IMG/VR virus record: IMGVR_UViG_3300032050_000155
Location: 1 to 59,821 of that record
Reading direction: 5' to 3' (one strand)
DNA length: 59,821 nt
Source of the DNA: a virus
A program made the position numbers and the translations under genes. A model generated the notes under the pieces. The model was not told the DNA's origin. It made no database searches and saw nothing but the letters and a program-made list of their open reading frames with translations. This document shows, one piece after another, positions 45,301 through 52,588 of this stretch. Each line of letters begins with the position of its first letter. Position 1 is the stretch's first letter.

Positions 45301-48224
45301 TGCTCAAACTGCGGCATTGTGATTTCGTCAGCCATTGGGCTATAGAAAGCCCTATTGCCCTTGACTTCCTTCCATGCTGGAGCAATTTCTTTGATTACAT
45401 CTTCCAGGTCCTGGAGTCTCTGCTCTGGTGACAACTGAAGAACATCATCTAATTCATACATTTCTGGTGGGAGACCCTCAACGTCTGCGACGTTCCAGAC
45501 TGTGGTTGTGTGGAAGCCGCGATAGCTGCCAACTACATTTCCATCCCTATCGAGTATGGCTGTCTCTGTTTTGTTCGGAGCAAGAATCTGGACGCCACGC
45601 TTTTCCATGGCCTCCTTGCTTATTTTGCCGCCAATCTTTTTCCACTGACCAGCTCCGGCCCAGCGATTCGTCTTGTAGCCCCTAGCGCTGCTGATTAGTG
45701 TCAGCATCAGCTGGTTTGTTCCCTGATAAACACGCTTCTGGCCAGTTGCGTTTCTCGCCATGATTTCCAGTTGGCGCCACGGGATTTCCCATCTCGCATT
45801 GCCTGGATTCTTGGCAATTTCTTCAAGAGCAGTAATAATCTGCTCTGTCATCTTGGCATAAACATCATCCAGAATTTGCTTTTGCTCTTCTGGGGTTACA
45901 TTGTCGGAGTCAAGAACCTTTCCAGAGGAAAGTCTTTCACCTTCTTTGAACTTGTTGAGTGGGCCCTGATACTTAACCTTGTCAAAATCGCTACGCTTAT
46001 TGTCTGGGGTGCTGAGGAAGCGCTGGTAACCGCTTGAGAGTTTGGTTACGTCTCCAGCATCCTGCTGACGCATTTCGCGCTCTGACATCTTCTCGACACG
46101 ATTCATGTATTTGTCGAGTTCGTTGATTGCCTTACGCAGTCTCTTTATTTGGTCTGGGTCACTTGCCCCATCAAGAACACCCTGTAGCTGTTCTCTCTGC
46201 TCTTCAGCCATGGCCATTTTGTCAAACGACGCAACATCTGGGTCATCCACACGTGGAACCTCATAGAGCTTTCCACTCGAAAGTCCTGTTGCTGGCTTTG
46301 ATACTGGCGCGCCAGGTGCGCCTGGCTTCTTGAGCTGCTCGGGGGATGGCTTTGGGTTGCGTATTGAGCCAGGACCGTCTGGGGTTGGGTCGGCCTGCGC
46401 AAGGGGTGTGCCTCGCATGAATAGGCCCTCACCAACAATTCCATCAAGGTCAACGTCTCTTGCGGTGAATGGGTCAAAGTCCTGAGCACCAGAGCTGGTG
46501 AAGAATCTTCCACGAGAGCGACCGCCACCAAGATTTGGTCGGTCAACCATTCGGCTACCAATTGCCCTGCCTAGGCGGTAGCCAATAGCCTTTTCTTCTA
46601 TGCCACCATCATTTAAGGATTTTTTTTTTAAATTATCAAGCGCGGTATCAATTGCGTCGATGAGCTCAAAGCTGGCCCCCGAAGTGATAACAATTCCATC
46701 CGTATCCACATAAGCGTCGGCATAGTGGTAATCAAAAATTGGGTCGAGAGCCTGCTTTACACGGAACGCATACTGCGGCATTACCGGAATGCAGTATGCG
46801 CCATTCATGTCATCGCCCTCGCGACCGAAGTCAGCGAGGCTCTTGTATTTACGATTCTTCTTGCGCTTACGCCCAATAATTCCTCTTAGAGCAGCTACGG
46901 CTAGTTCGCCTGGATACTTAACCTCAAGGTCCTCAAGGTAATCCTCTTCATTTGCTTCTGTCTGGTATTCGTAAGACTTCTTGATGACAACATCACCCTT
47001 GACTACACCCTTAGGAATGACTGCAAATCTGCACTTACCTTCAGATTCAATGTCGAGGTCGATTATCTGGCAAGAGTTCCCACCCTTGAAAAATACGCAG
47101 TTGGCGCACTTGACGCCGATGTTCTTGACATCATTTTCTGCGGCCGATGTGTACCCAGCCCAAACGCCATCAGCGTCTTCATTAAACTTGCCATAGCGCT
47201 TAACTATCTTAAGAAGAGAATCGCGGAGGTCAGCCTCTTCTGAGTCGATATTGTTCGGGTCGAACTGCGGACGAGGCTTTTTACCTGAGTCCTCGTAATC
47301 AACTGGCGGAAGCGGAACTATTTGCATCCCAGCCTCGCCTGGCTTGATTGCAACAGGGATTCCCGGCATCTGCGAAGGACGCATAATTCTTTCTGGGACT
47401 GACGGCATTCCAGGTGAAGCCATTGGCATCATTGGCATTGGCTTTGGAGCCATAGGAACACGCTGTGGTGGGCCAAACATAAATCCGGCAGGTCCACGGC
47501 TGTAGTGGCACTTGTACTTGCCCACTTTTCCTTCGTCTTCCCTACGCGAGAAGGTAATCATGTCATCAGCAACGTCATCAATCATGACCTTTGAACCGAT
47601 AACCATCGATAGCTGCTTTTGGATTTCGTCTGTCTCGTCTTCTTCCATCATCATCATCGGTGATGGGGTCATCATTCCGCCCTTTTCATCTGACTTAACT
47701 GAGATTGTTCCAGTTAGCTGGTTTGCACCATGCAGAACGGGGGAGACTTCGTATAGTTCAAGCTCAAAGATGACATTTGCCTGAGATTTCTGGTCATACT
47801 GAGCGCGTAGCGTCTTGTAACCAATTGACCACTCTTGCTCCTCGCCAAAAAAGGCAACATTTGCAAAGGCTTCCCGGCCCTTCTCGGACTGAAGATTGAA
47901 CTGGACGCGAGCAAAAAGTCCACCAATTCCAGCCATTTTCATCTTCATTGGCAAGCGATTATCGGTGGGAGGAACTTCGTAAATCTCTAGAACTTTACCA
48001 ATCGGGTCATTCCAGTTATGGCCCCATACAACACGTGGTTTTCTACGCATCAAGCTCTTTGTAAAAGCACCAGTGGCAACGATGTCACCAACTGAGTCCT
48101 TGTTTCCGATGCCAGCAACGAAACACTCGACAATACCCTGCGCCTCATTGAGGTTAACTGAGTCGGCCTTGCCCTCGGCAGTGCCTAGCGCAGTTGTCTT
48201 GTATTCAAAAACCTCACCTGGCAT
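39321..48224 (-). CDS. Giant fusion: prohead protease, ArdC-type anti-restriction zincin and SF1 helicase, 2967 aa
   Basis: Residues 20-175 are an HK97-type prohead protease (VVWGHNW with His69; EEQEWSIGYK with Ser133; ELYEVSPVLHGAN). Residues 373-398 hold a four-Cys cluster and 590-600 an EF-hand-like loop. Residues 775-1080 match ArdC: an N-terminal ssDNA-binding part (PWRQLEIMARNATGQKRVYQG) and the zincin FHETVHWTSHPSR with EELIAEIG. Residues 1225-2260 are a UvrD-like helicase (SAGAGSGKTT, FMIDEAQDM, VGDKRQAVYAFRGA, IVYVALTRAKRA). Motifs [L/F]SSG[K/A/R/Y] occur at 648, 729, 765, 1158, 1196, 2367 and 2422, bracketing ArdC and helicase. This is a head-packaged polyvalent protein that could protect entering DNA. 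An AAGG-type ribosome site precedes the ATG. Confidence 0.9.
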   Translation of the reverse strand: MPGEVFEYKTTALGTAEGKADSVNLNEAQGIVECFVAGIGNKDSVGDIVATGAFTKSLMRRKPRVVWGHNWNDPIGKVLEIYEVPPTDNRLPMKMKMAGIGGLFARVQFNLQSEKGREAFANVAFFGEEQEWSIGYKTLRAQYDQKSQANVIFELELYEVSPVLHGANQLTGTISVKSDEKGGMMTPSPMMMMEEDETDEIQKQLSMVIGSKVMIDDVADDMITFSRREDEGKVGKYKCHYSRGPAGFMFGPPQRVPMAPKPMPMMPMASPGMPSVPERIMRPSQMPGIPVAIKPGEAGMQIVPLPPVDYEDSGKKPRPQFDPNNIDSEEADLRDSLLKIVKRYGKFNEDADGVWAGYTSAAENDVKNIGVKCANCVFFKGGNSCQIIDLDIESEGKCRFAVIPKGVVKGDVVIKKSYEYQTEANEEDYLEDLEVKYPGELAVAALRGIIGRKRKKNRKYKSLADFGREGDDMNGAYCIPVMPQYAFRVKQALDPIFDYHYADAYVDTDGIVITSGASFELIDAIDTALDNLKKKSLNDGGIEEKAIGYRLGRAIGSRMVDRPNLGGGRSRGRFFTSSGAQDFDPFTARDVDLDGIVGEGLFMRGTPLAQADPTPDGPGSIRNPKPSPEQLKKPGAPGAPVSKPATGLSSGKLYEVPRVDDPDVASFDKMAMAEEQREQLQGVLDGASDPDQIKRLRKAINELDKYMNRVEKMSEREMRQQDAGDVTKLSSGYQRFLSTPDNKRSDFDKVKYQGPLNKFKEGERLSSGKVLDSDNVTPEEQKQILDDVYAKMTEQIITALEEIAKNPGNARWEIPWRQLEIMARNATGQKRVYQGTNQLMLTLISSARGYKTNRWAGAGQWKKIGGKISKEAMEKRGVQILAPNKTETAILDRDGNVVGSYRGFHTTTVWNVADVEGLPPEMYELDDVLQLSPEQRLQDLEDVIKEIAPAWKEVKGNRAFYSPMADEITMPQFEQFKDPLNFYSTLFHETVHWTSHPSRMNRKLGKQFGDADYAFEELIAEIGSAFALGAMGVEAPVRKDHAPYLASWLQALRSRPEALKDAITQAQQAVDFLMNRSATMRKRAGIPDGERKGKDEATAEVPMIVGFEDSPKIPTIGGVRGTFGDEDIEDIVPPAPAEKPKRTRKGSKASGEASTEALSSGAMMSNLNTVDEDIIGGGYIRREGRDGLAKDVSGRLSSGASRGSVQHRSGDEARAVKRSPGTAHFGSLYGFSYEPTEQQKDIIDTGLALMFGEQKGIMTVSAGAGSGKTTTLKALMAAAEREFDITRFINRPEALKEKLDFISEKYSTDDDKFDLSSMSEEDRDTKLSELRDKFKSPTAYYVVFNKKNEEEAAAEFSDNTGVSTLNRLSWWSLLLGQGDEKYGKKFRDKVKISTQDRGTFARRDKDGKLQTIKFTKVDGTEGETVGYDPGWRDLGYLKLSDSNGWIKALKLTDREEFSAGKGAGMPTPIAGVNLTVRDYADILNKALKAFANSADEKIGPQHFKRADINKGRASDSIVDTEWPSIPDQWLKDANDGWNMVTDPDSIVLPDQGQTDKLWAMTDPDLRSDPGLIGHATGKDLEANVQVPKETKVGDILPDGRVVISVKTGQKGKNFQATVARRYATKDNPLSMFMIDEAQDMNPVMEQVLNKNRDNLSILLVGDKRQAVYAFRGAKDILSSLNGDYDLPLNESFRYGPTVAWLANLIQSQGNIDDSELGIEDRFHHVAGLAVDVINNDFDMDGLSPERAREALVKIESKYKSDRIRIAQKGIRDDFDMTSMTVDQRREKLKAADKKYKTKLASLSDDEIVSGIEINKALSKELRKVEDSYVALADMDEAARSKELASLKDVLSKEAAGEFVADMKDADAILTRDNATIIYEALQFIQNFQPRFTRNGQELPPVVMIPATKHREMKAFFEHLSFVMDTPVDKQIELTKKGLRPKASSWIGDVWDAGEIKRRAQQEQYAQLKSMYKLVTRGNKNLGIPPRRAWEYRNMFANGVTPGIKAPVIVPERKMLNLSKLKDVNVDDLKTISAQRGTGFTSTSTASRARRFEVIPDTTGKGKSKVQWHLQLADVNGKREGEWTGAIELFDWGIDSGGEYTDTKTGKVVKAPQGVYFRDMMRILEDSDYYGGKVQFKKNGLRNKEGSGKEFGDTVVIKGDTDEETAFILNDIVSRMRTSAKTPNADVEITTAQLSKGREWDRVRVASDFRNPPDLDIDPETGKPVESRSRREELNIVYVALTRAKRAIDPGKAIYDLYLSDTVSARQREAIDKAIEDGRMPDYLNKPEGLFDPYSGEINAPTPTIEDDDDEPGDYEVGGGDDGKSIDDIIKEKEEEKEDEDASIDGIEDIGDEDASNSPDMDQFVDFLSSGRSGRGRRNRRLNRSRQTPWSDEDRQRFADRDRLRANRRPGKRNDGPSPEEFFSSGRTDVELEGRFGRRLRQGGAQRAPRNARPSTQGIAGLRLSGNPETNSKARRELDYSMRVWDGFKRTGIALDVNSDDSGTDARQRQIREAMNNVSQRMADRPQITVGSVSSNNPNQNPTASTWMLSTEKLKDTIRIPTEYSVQTDPGTGRKDITWTQSRPLSNDELASLLNLDKPNAAKLSDPDAGINHDAVRMLVAELGKQPEFAGWRLFAPVTRADEDFAEMNVMERFAENLGRANMRDRFIIETFGKDAFPHWFDEEENNPISPEEYDSLGEVSRVSQFRASGRFDKDSATRGDSPVEEMLMEESIDEAELPDIQEPDVSAEELRADKTARKDFELDALLKYLGIPEKGWQQRMRERLQQSFGMDDVGLGAQSDWKKNGVPIAYINQMIKAGLIPDASSVWRDGDSGSKLDSELSNAKHAVYEALNEFIDKSFPNSPQNSTKTRNYITNSTDMALYLSESAKRKGSVFSPRKGDEPRFSSNELQQIVNRFNEAFGTNHTIEDIFSREQLETARRRIEEDGETLSGKKRERRKVKPDNFAND

Positions 48225-48327
48225 TGGGCTACCTTCCGTAGTGGACTATCTGATAATAAACCACTATTAAGTCTGAGCAGTGTAAGTTTCGATTTTTATA
48301 GCTGTATAAAGATAATATTTACAGCAA

Positions 48328-50424
48328 TTAAACAGTTTGGGCGTAATTCCAGGTACTTCTGGCAACATCCATAGCAATTTCAGCCTGTTCTTTGGCAAAA
48401 AAGTTGGTGTACATGTCGACAATTCCCTCACGAATCATCGACGCTCTACTATCTCCGTCAATGAGATTAAGGCTGTCAATGTAGAGGCGCTGTATTTCAT
48501 TGACGTTCTCCCTGTTGAGTGACTTAATTACACCAACCTGAGAGTCAACGGTCTTTACCGTGTCAAGTTTTGGCAGGCTCTTTACTTTGATTCCGTTAGC
48601 TTCGCCAAATTCTTTTCTAGCATCGTGAGAGTCGCGAATAATCGCAGAAAGAATTGGCTTAATGTCCTCTTCCATCTGTCTATCCCAAGTATCGATAGCT
48701 AGAACTGCGTCCACCTCAAGGGTTCCAGCAGATAGGGCCTTTCTGGCCTTCATTCCAGTCACCTTCTCAAGAACGACCCTTTGCTGTCTTTCTATGACGC
48801 GCTCAATGCTTCTTGAAAGAATTTCGGCCCATCTTTCGATAGCCATCTCCGACTTGTCTTCGAAGTAAGAGTCATTTTTTTCTTCTATTTCATCTTCTTC
48901 AGTCTTTGTTTCAACTAGAGAAGCGTCTGCGCCAGCCATCGTCATTCCGGGTACTGGGGGCGGCGGAGTTACTGGTGGTGCGGCCTCGGCCGGAACGGTT
49001 GTTTGGGCCAACTCGCCCGCACCAGCTGCTTCAGCCATCGCTCCCTGCATTGTGTTTGGGTCAAGGGGTACTGGTGCCCCAGGAGGCATTGGGGCACCCG
49101 GCATTGGTGGCATTCCAGGCATTCCAGGCATTCCAGGCATTCCAGGCATTCCAGGTGCGCCGGGGACCTGTGCTGCGTTCTCCTCCATCTTCTTCTTGGT
49201 GTTGGCAATCGGAATGAGGTTCGGGTTTGCTAATAGTGAGTCAGCAAGGTCGGCTTCAACTTCCTTGCGTGACGAGCCAGTTCTGTACTCGTTTGCCGAA
49301 ATCAGGCCGCCCTGGAACTCCTGGAGGAGGTATCTGTCTCGCTCTTGCTTGTAAAGCATAAGGATGGGGACTTCCGAAGTGTCGAAGTCGACGTAGTACT
49401 TATCATCCAGTTCATCAAGCGCGCGAGCAATTGGCTCTAGGTGAGGAAGCATTGTTTCCATCCAGAAAACGCGAATTTCCTCTGCTGCGTTACTAAATGT
49501 TCTTCCAGCAGCATTTCCGATGACCGACTCGGGAACACCAAACGCAGAAAGGATTTCCTCCTTGGTGACCTGACGCATCTGAATATATGCGGCATCTCTT
49601 GGGGAGGCCGAGGTGTCGACGTAATCAACTCCGTCATCTGCCGCAATTACCGTTGTGTGGCCAGTCTTCGCGAGGTTCCCACGAAATCTAGACTTCAACT
49701 CTTCCTTGTCGTCTTCGTCGATTTCTCCACGAACAACAAGGAGTCCGCCTGGTCTACCGTCATTAAGGAGGTAGTTGCGGTTATAAAGCTTGGCAAGGTT
49801 TTCAATTTCTATCGCAACACCGGCTGCTTCCAGCGGGGTCAGGGACAAGTATGGGTCGAGTGGGTGTGGTCGCCTAATCCAGCAGACATCTTCTGGTTTT
49901 AGGAATTTCTTCTCACCATAAGGCATCATCACTTCGTAGCCCTTGACGAAAGTCTTGGGGTCTGGAATTGGCGCAGTTGATTGCGGTGGAAGAAGGTTCA
50001 GAGCAATTATTCCGCCGTCTCGACCACGGATTTTCTCGATAAAAACACCGCGAGTACCGAGAAGCAACTGAGCCGAAAGCCGGTAACGGAAGATAAACGA
50101 GTTCTCCCCAAGGTTGGCACGATTGTTAAGAATCTCCAAAAGATTGGACCTGTTTGCTTCGCGCCCAACAACAATCTCACCCATATTGGAGTTGTCTTTG
50201 CGGAGAATTATTGGAAGTCTCGCCTGGTTCCCGGAAATAGCGTCAATACAGCGATTAACCCACGTAATTTTGGACATGCCCTCGCGGTATGCGCGCTCAA
50301 TGTCCCACGAGTCCCTATAGGACTTGCCAACGAACGATGGATTGCTTGAAATAGGCAACCCGTAGCCGAGCTGCTTAGCCTGAGGTCCATCAAGGGACTT
50401 GTTTTGTCTTGAGTTCCACGCCAT
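48328..50424 (-). CDS. Portal protein (HK97 family)
   Basis: The 698-aa product has the portal pattern: AYREGMSKITWVNRCIDAISGNQARLP, RANLGENSFIFRYRLSAQLLLGTRGVFIEKI, YNRNYLLNDGRPGGLLVVRGE and KEEILSAFGVPESVIGNAAGRTFSNAAE. Residues about 400-480 are a collagen-like Pro-Gly-Met linker, and the C-terminal part is helical and charged. It forms the dodecameric DNA gate at one capsid vertex. The gene heads the minus-strand head operon and is divergent from TerL, separated by an 81-aa membrane protein gene. About 100 A/T-rich bases (48225-48327) separate it from the protease fusion. Confidence 0.92.
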   Translation of the reverse strand: MAWNSRQNKSLDGPQAKQLGYGLPISSNPSFVGKSYRDSWDIERAYREGMSKITWVNRCIDAISGNQARLPIILRKDNSNMGEIVVGREANRSNLLEILNNRANLGENSFIFRYRLSAQLLLGTRGVFIEKIRGRDGGIIALNLLPPQSTAPIPDPKTFVKGYEVMMPYGEKKFLKPEDVCWIRRPHPLDPYLSLTPLEAAGVAIEIENLAKLYNRNYLLNDGRPGGLLVVRGEIDEDDKEELKSRFRGNLAKTGHTTVIAADDGVDYVDTSASPRDAAYIQMRQVTKEEILSAFGVPESVIGNAAGRTFSNAAEEIRVFWMETMLPHLEPIARALDELDDKYYVDFDTSEVPILMLYKQERDRYLLQEFQGGLISANEYRTGSSRKEVEADLADSLLANPNLIPIANTKKKMEENAAQVPGAPGMPGMPGMPGMPGMPPMPGAPMPPGAPVPLDPNTMQGAMAEAAGAGELAQTTVPAEAAPPVTPPPPVPGMTMAGADASLVETKTEEDEIEEKNDSYFEDKSEMAIERWAEILSRSIERVIERQQRVVLEKVTGMKARKALSAGTLEVDAVLAIDTWDRQMEEDIKPILSAIIRDSHDARKEFGEANGIKVKSLPKLDTVKTVDSQVGVIKSLNRENVNEIQRLYIDSLNLIDGDSRASMIREGIVDMYTNFFAKEQAEIAMDVARSTWNYAQTV
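49109..49155 (-). repeat. 9-bp tandem coding repeat (P-G-M) in the portal gene
   Basis: Five consecutive near-identical copies of GGCATTCCA (plus strand) encode Pro-Gly-Met triplets of the portal linker. The copies are identical at the DNA level, so slippage and length variation between related phages are expected. Confidence 0.9.
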
Positions 50425-50431
50425 GATTTAT

Positions 50432-50677
50432 CTACTCAGCACCCAGCAAAAATCCGAAAACGCCACATGAAACCCCAGCCACAATCCACCCAGCGGGGAA
50501 GAAAATCATTCCCGCTCCAATACTGGTCAATATTATAAAGCAAAGCATGAATATATTGGCGAACGTGCCTCTGTTGAGTGCCGTTCTGACCCTTATTCTT
50601 GCCACTCTAAGCCTTGAGCGGGTGTTCGCCATGGTAACTCTGAGGCGCTTCTTAATATTTGTCTTGGGTTTTGGCAT
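50432..50677 (-). CDS. Small two-helix membrane protein, 81 aa
   Basis: The ATG at 50677 (MPKPKTNIKKRLR) is preferred to a TTG at 50698. The first 45 residues are strongly basic (RLRVTMANTRSRLRVARIRVRTALNRG). They are followed by two hydrophobic helices (ANIFMLCFIILTSIGAGMIFF and WIVAGVSCGVFGFLLG), suggesting insertion in the host membrane with the basic part in the cytoplasm. It sits between portal and TerL. A holin-like or membrane-tethered packaging role is possible but unsupported. Confidence 0.65.
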   Translation of the reverse strand: MPKPKTNIKKRLRVTMANTRSRLRVARIRVRTALNRGTFANIFMLCFIILTSIGAGMIFFPAGWIVAGVSCGVFGFLLGAE

Positions 50678-50739
50678 ATAACATACAGTAGCGCACAAAA
50701 TTGCTCGCCGTGGCGGAAAGAGTGCAGGAAGAATTGATT

Positions 50740-52053
50740 ATGGCTCAAAAACCAAACTGGGAAGAAGTTCTTGAATACTTAACCCCTAAAGAAACTCCGT
50801 TTTGTCCAGAAGAACCCTCCATAAACCAAAAAGTCTTCTTGAGGACAAACGCAATCGAGGCCCTTTTTGGTGGCGCAGCAGGCGGTGGCAAGTCCTCGGC
50901 TTTGCTAATGGCCGCCCTGCAGTATGTCGACATTCCTGGATATTCAGCCATTCTCTTCCGTCGTACTTTTGCCGACCTCTCCCTTCCTGGCGCCCTGATG
51001 GACCGTTTTAAATCTTGGATGTCCAACTACGACGACATTCACTGGAACAGCAATACTTTTATTGCGACATTTCCTTCTGGGGCGAGAATTTCTTTTGGTT
51101 ACCTAAACAATCAGAATGACTACCTTCGCTACAAGGGTTCAGAATTTCAGTTCATTGGCATGGACGAAGTTACAGAAATCCGCGAATCTGACTACCGATA
51201 CATGTTCTCCCGTTTGCGTCGTCCCGCGAATGGTCCCGTGTCCCAAATACCCCTCAGAATGAGAGCGGCATCAAACCCCGCTCCCAACTGGGTTAGACAG
51301 AGATTTATTGTTGAAGGAAGGAAAGAGGGAAGAATTTTCGTTCCTTCACGACTTACCGACAACCCTGGAATTGACGCCGATTCTTATCGACAGTCGTTGT
51401 CTGCCCTTGACCCTGTTGAGCGTCGCAGGCTTGAGGAAGGCGACTGGTGGTCGACAACTCTTGGTACCCTATTTGACAGAACCGGTTTTGTAATAATCGA
51501 CGGAAGCGAGATTCCGAATATCACCAGTTCGGCACGGGTTGTCAGATACTGGGACTTGGCAGCGACCGAGCCATCCGCGTCAAATCCCGACCCGGACTGG
51601 ACGGTTGGTACTTTGATGATGTTCGACGGTGGCATTGCTTACGTGCTCGATGTTAGAAGAGCTCGTGTTCGTGGCGAGAAGGTTGAAGAGCTAATGGCCC
51701 AGACAGCCTCGGAGGATGGTCATGGCGTTCCAATCAGAATGGAACAGGAACCTGGTTCATCGGGTAAGGCACTGGTTGACCAGTTCGCTAGATATGTAGT
51801 TCCAGGATACGACTTTGGCGCGATGAAGCCCACGGGGGACAAAGTTACGAGAGCGCGCCCATTCGCTGCAGCCGTTGCCAATGGGAATGTGAGATTAGTC
51901 CGTGGGGCATGGCTAACAAACTGGCTTGACGAGTTTTCATCGTTTCCAGAAGCAACCAATCATGATGACCAGGTTGACTCTGCCGTTGGGGCTTTTACAT
52001 ATTTGACCGGACTGGGGTTGCCCCAGAGAAAACGGGTACATATACTCCTCTAA
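50740..52053 (+). CDS. terL: Terminase large subunit
   Basis: I choose the ATG at 50740 with AGGAAG upstream; a TTG at 50701 and a GTG at 50710 are alternatives. The 437-aa product has Walker A FGGAAGGGKSS (43-52), Walker B FIGMDEVTE (138-146) and a C-terminal RNase H-type nuclease (RVVRYWDLAATE with the first Asp; NHDDQVDSAVGAFTYL with the last Asp). It pumps DNA into the prohead and cuts the concatemer. It starts the plus-strand operon leading to the recombination genes, opposite to the portal operon. Confidence 0.95.
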   Translation: MAQKPNWEEVLEYLTPKETPFCPEEPSINQKVFLRTNAIEALFGGAAGGGKSSALLMAALQYVDIPGYSAILFRRTFADLSLPGALMDRFKSWMSNYDDIHWNSNTFIATFPSGARISFGYLNNQNDYLRYKGSEFQFIGMDEVTEIRESDYRYMFSRLRRPANGPVSQIPLRMRAASNPAPNWVRQRFIVEGRKEGRIFVPSRLTDNPGIDADSYRQSLSALDPVERRRLEEGDWWSTTLGTLFDRTGFVIIDGSEIPNITSSARVVRYWDLAATEPSASNPDPDWTVGTLMMFDGGIAYVLDVRRARVRGEKVEELMAQTASEDGHGVPIRMEQEPGSSGKALVDQFARYVVPGYDFGAMKPTGDKVTRARPFAAAVANGNVRLVRGAWLTNWLDEFSSFPEATNHDDQVDSAVGAFTYLTGLGLPQRKRVHILL

Positions 52054-52080
52054 GCCACCTACTTGCTAAGGGGATTATTA

Positions 52081-52578
52081 ATGTCATTAGAAAAACTTGC
52101 CGAGATAAAAGAACTTATTACAAAACTTGAGTTCGATATCGATGCATTCGTTTCATCTGAGCCATCCATGGATGAGGCTTGTTCAGCCCTAGTTGAAATG
52201 AACATCCTCAAGAGGGATATCTCATATGTGTATGACCATCTGTCTAGGGCAGTCTCTAGAATTATGGGAGAGACAGAAAATATTTCGCTCCCCGATGGCT
52301 CAACTATTGAGAAGAAATCCTCGTACGACAGAAAGGGTTGGGACCACAAGGCTCTTGCCTCCGTCGTTGCCCAAAAAGTTGTTCAGATGTCGGTTGATAT
52401 GGATACTGGTGAAGTCATCAAGTCTCCACAGGAAATAGCTGCAGAAATGTTGACCTACTGTGCTCCCTCTTACTGGAGAATCAAGGAACTAAATAAACTC
52501 GGCGTTAATGCCGACAACTACTGCGAAGTTGGCGAACTGCGCACTAGCATCATCGTGCGTAAACCAAAGGAAATCTGA
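52081..52578 (+). CDS. Conserved phage protein upstream of the annealing protein, 165 aa
   Basis: The ATG at 52081 follows AAGGGG; an upstream TTG (52063) is less likely. The product is helical, with ISYVYDHLSRAVSRIMGETENISLPDGSTIE and KKSSYDRKGWDHKALASVVAQKV. I recall similar proteins next to recombination genes in actinophages, of unknown function. It is followed 10 bases later by the Rad52-like gene, so a role in recombination is suggested by context. Confidence 0.65.
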   Translation: MSLEKLAEIKELITKLEFDIDAFVSSEPSMDEACSALVEMNILKRDISYVYDHLSRAVSRIMGETENISLPDGSTIEKKSSYDRKGWDHKALASVVAQKVVQMSVDMDTGEVIKSPQEIAAEMLTYCAPSYWRIKELNKLGVNADNYCEVGELRTSIIVRKPKEI

Positions 52579-52588
52579 GGCATTGAAC

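Noticed and set aside
49003-49354. Collagen-like plus-strand frames opposite the portal gene
   Set aside because: They are antisense to the Pro-Gly-Met repeat of the portal and have no start signals.
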